NCBI GenBank assembly: GCA_029987395.1
Contig: DALTVX010000066.1
Span: 1-13,967 of the forward strand
Source of the DNA: Methanocorpusculum sp.
GTDB lineage: Archaea > Halobacteriota > Methanomicrobia > Methanomicrobiales > Methanocorpusculaceae
DNA: 13,967 nt
Direction: 5' to 3'
How positions within the stretch are numbered: the stretch's first letter is position 1; every line of letters begins with the position of its first letter. The position numbers and the translations under genes were made by a program. Below the pieces are notes generated by a model. That model saw only the letters and a program-made list of their open reading frames with translations. It did no database searches and was not told the origin of the DNA. Shown here piece after piece: positions 13,320 to 13,967 of the stretch.

Positions 13320-13374
13320 AGTACAGAGAATCTGTAGGCAATGGGGAAATAGGTTTCGTTATTGATTGATGAAT

Positions 13375-13383
13375 AAAAAAAAG
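13375..13383 (-). terminator. T-run terminator after the winged-helix gene
   Basis: On the minus strand the stop codon is part of TAACTTTTTTTT, then ATTC. It separates this gene from the marker 14 gene 65 nt further on. Confidence 0.6.
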
Positions 13384-13746
13384 TTATTCGAGTTCGTCGA
13401 AGACCAGGTCATAGATCCAGTCTTCGAGCATTTTACAGTGTTCGACGGTACATTCCTCTTCACAGGCGACACACGGGACAATAGAGTCTCCAGCCATCAA
13501 AAGGCATGGATCGACTGCCTGGGAGGTGTGGACAACGGAGATGAGATAGGTCCGTGTCCCGTCCTTTTTGGTCTCTTCCCGGGTAATGAGCCCTGCATCC
13601 TCAAGCTTTTTGAGGATACGCGAACAGGTTCGGCTGTCCATCTCGATAGCTTTCCAAAGGTCACTCTGCACAACACCTTTTGGCTGCTCTTTGAGGTAGG
13701 CAAATGTTTTTTCGTCCGCTTCGTTGAGTTCAACTTCTTTGGACAT
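13384..13746 (-). CDS. Winged-helix protein with C-terminal cysteine cluster, TFE-beta/RPC34-like
   Basis: A 120-residue protein in two parts. Residues about 10-70 form a winged helix: KTFAYLKEQPKGVVQSDLWK, a recognition helix in SRTCSRILKKLEDAGLI, and the wing TREETKKDGTRTYLIS. Residues 80-112 hold C81, C92, C95, C99 and C104 followed by KMLEDWIYD. The order C-x2-C-x3-C-x4-C then x4-x-x-W is the pattern of the Fe-S-binding end of RNA polymerase III subunit RPC34/RPC39 and of archaeal TFE-beta, general transcription factors that help open promoters. A generic MarR/Lrp-type regulator is the alternative. The gene starts 2 nt after the stop of the Lsm gene, so the two are cotranscribed. Confidence 0.85.
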   Translation of the reverse strand: MSKEVELNEADEKTFAYLKEQPKGVVQSDLWKAIEMDSRTCSRILKKLEDAGLITREETKKDGTRTYLISVVHTSQAVDPCLLMAGDSIVPCVACEEECTVEHCKMLEDWIYDLVFDELE

Positions 13747-13748
13747 AT

Positions 13749-13967
13749 TTAGTTCAGAGGGGAAATTGTGAGGATGTTGTTTCCGCGGATGACGACCGTG
13801 CCGATGTTTCTTCGACCCTTTGCCGATATCTCAACGGTTTCTTCGAGGTGAAGGTTGAGATACTCGTCCATTGCGACAAGTTTTCCCTCGAATTTACATC
13901 CCTCATCTTTTATTTCCACTGAAATTTTTGAGTCAACGAGTGAGTTGACTTTTTTTATCGGAAGAAC
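13749..13967 (-). CDS. Sm-like (Lsm) RNA-binding protein, N-terminus outside the window
   Basis: A minus-strand frame open from the right edge to TAA 13751-13749 gives the C-terminal 72 residues. The Sm1 motif is visible as VNSLVDSKISVEIKDEGC then KFEGKLVAMDEYLNLHL, with the conserved G in FEGKL and the MDEYLNL signature. The Sm2 motif is GTVVIRGNNILTI, close to the usual (I/V)RGxN. Archaeal Lsm proteins form rings that bind U-rich RNA and act in RNA metabolism; full length is about 75-80 residues, so only a few are missing. It is the first visible gene of a minus-strand pair with the winged-helix protein. Confidence 0.9.
   Translation of the reverse strand, partial: VLPIKKVNSLVDSKISVEIKDEGCKFEGKLVAMDEYLNLHLEETVEISAKGRRNIGTVVIRGNNILTISPLN

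Overview
The window looks like a chromosomal segment of a methanogenic archaeon, most likely of the Methanomicrobiales and perhaps a Methanocorpusculum relative (inference from gene content, a base composition near half GC by eye, TATA-box promoters, and GGTGA/GGAGG ribosome binding sites). Direct taxonomic pointers are a methanogenesis marker 14 protein, archaeal Sec61-beta, aIF1, an Lsm protein, CDP-archaeol synthase and a tetraether-synthase-type radical SAM enzyme.

Layout. Positions 1-896 (minus) hold the N-terminal 298 residues of a large unnamed protein that runs off the left edge. It resembles primase/helicase-type ATPases of mobile elements, but its apparent Walker A lysine is missing. 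Positions 1190-1351 (minus) encode a 53-residue Sec61-beta/SecG. Divergent from it is a metal-dependent amidohydrolase (1405-2448), probably driven by a shared TATA element. Plus-strand genes follow, each apparently with its own T-rich terminator: a universal stress protein, a four-CBS-domain protein, a small thioredoxin and a four-cysteine thioredoxin-like protein. Between 4733 and 4960 lies a nested inverted-repeat element that looks like a MITE or a long hairpin.

The minus-strand operon purD-argF-class II aldolase (7752 to 5008) has overlapping genes. The next minus-strand pair, carS-pyrE (8955 to 7865), faces away from a plus-strand pair: a 491-residue radical SAM protein of the tetraether lipid synthase (Tes) type and a DUF2115-like cysteine-containing protein. 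CarS activates archaeol for head-group attachment and Tes joins lipid tails, so 7865-11155 is a compact archaeal membrane-lipid locus. This is the most interesting functional grouping here, and the DUF2115-like protein is its unexplained member. aIF1 follows at 11226.

The right part is a minus-strand series: an Lsm protein (cut by the right edge), a winged-helix protein with a C-terminal CxxC-C-C cluster resembling TFE-beta/RPC34, then methanogenesis marker 14 with a 76-residue partner of unknown function. Most transcription units end in T-runs just after the stop codon, several of the form AACTTTTTT.
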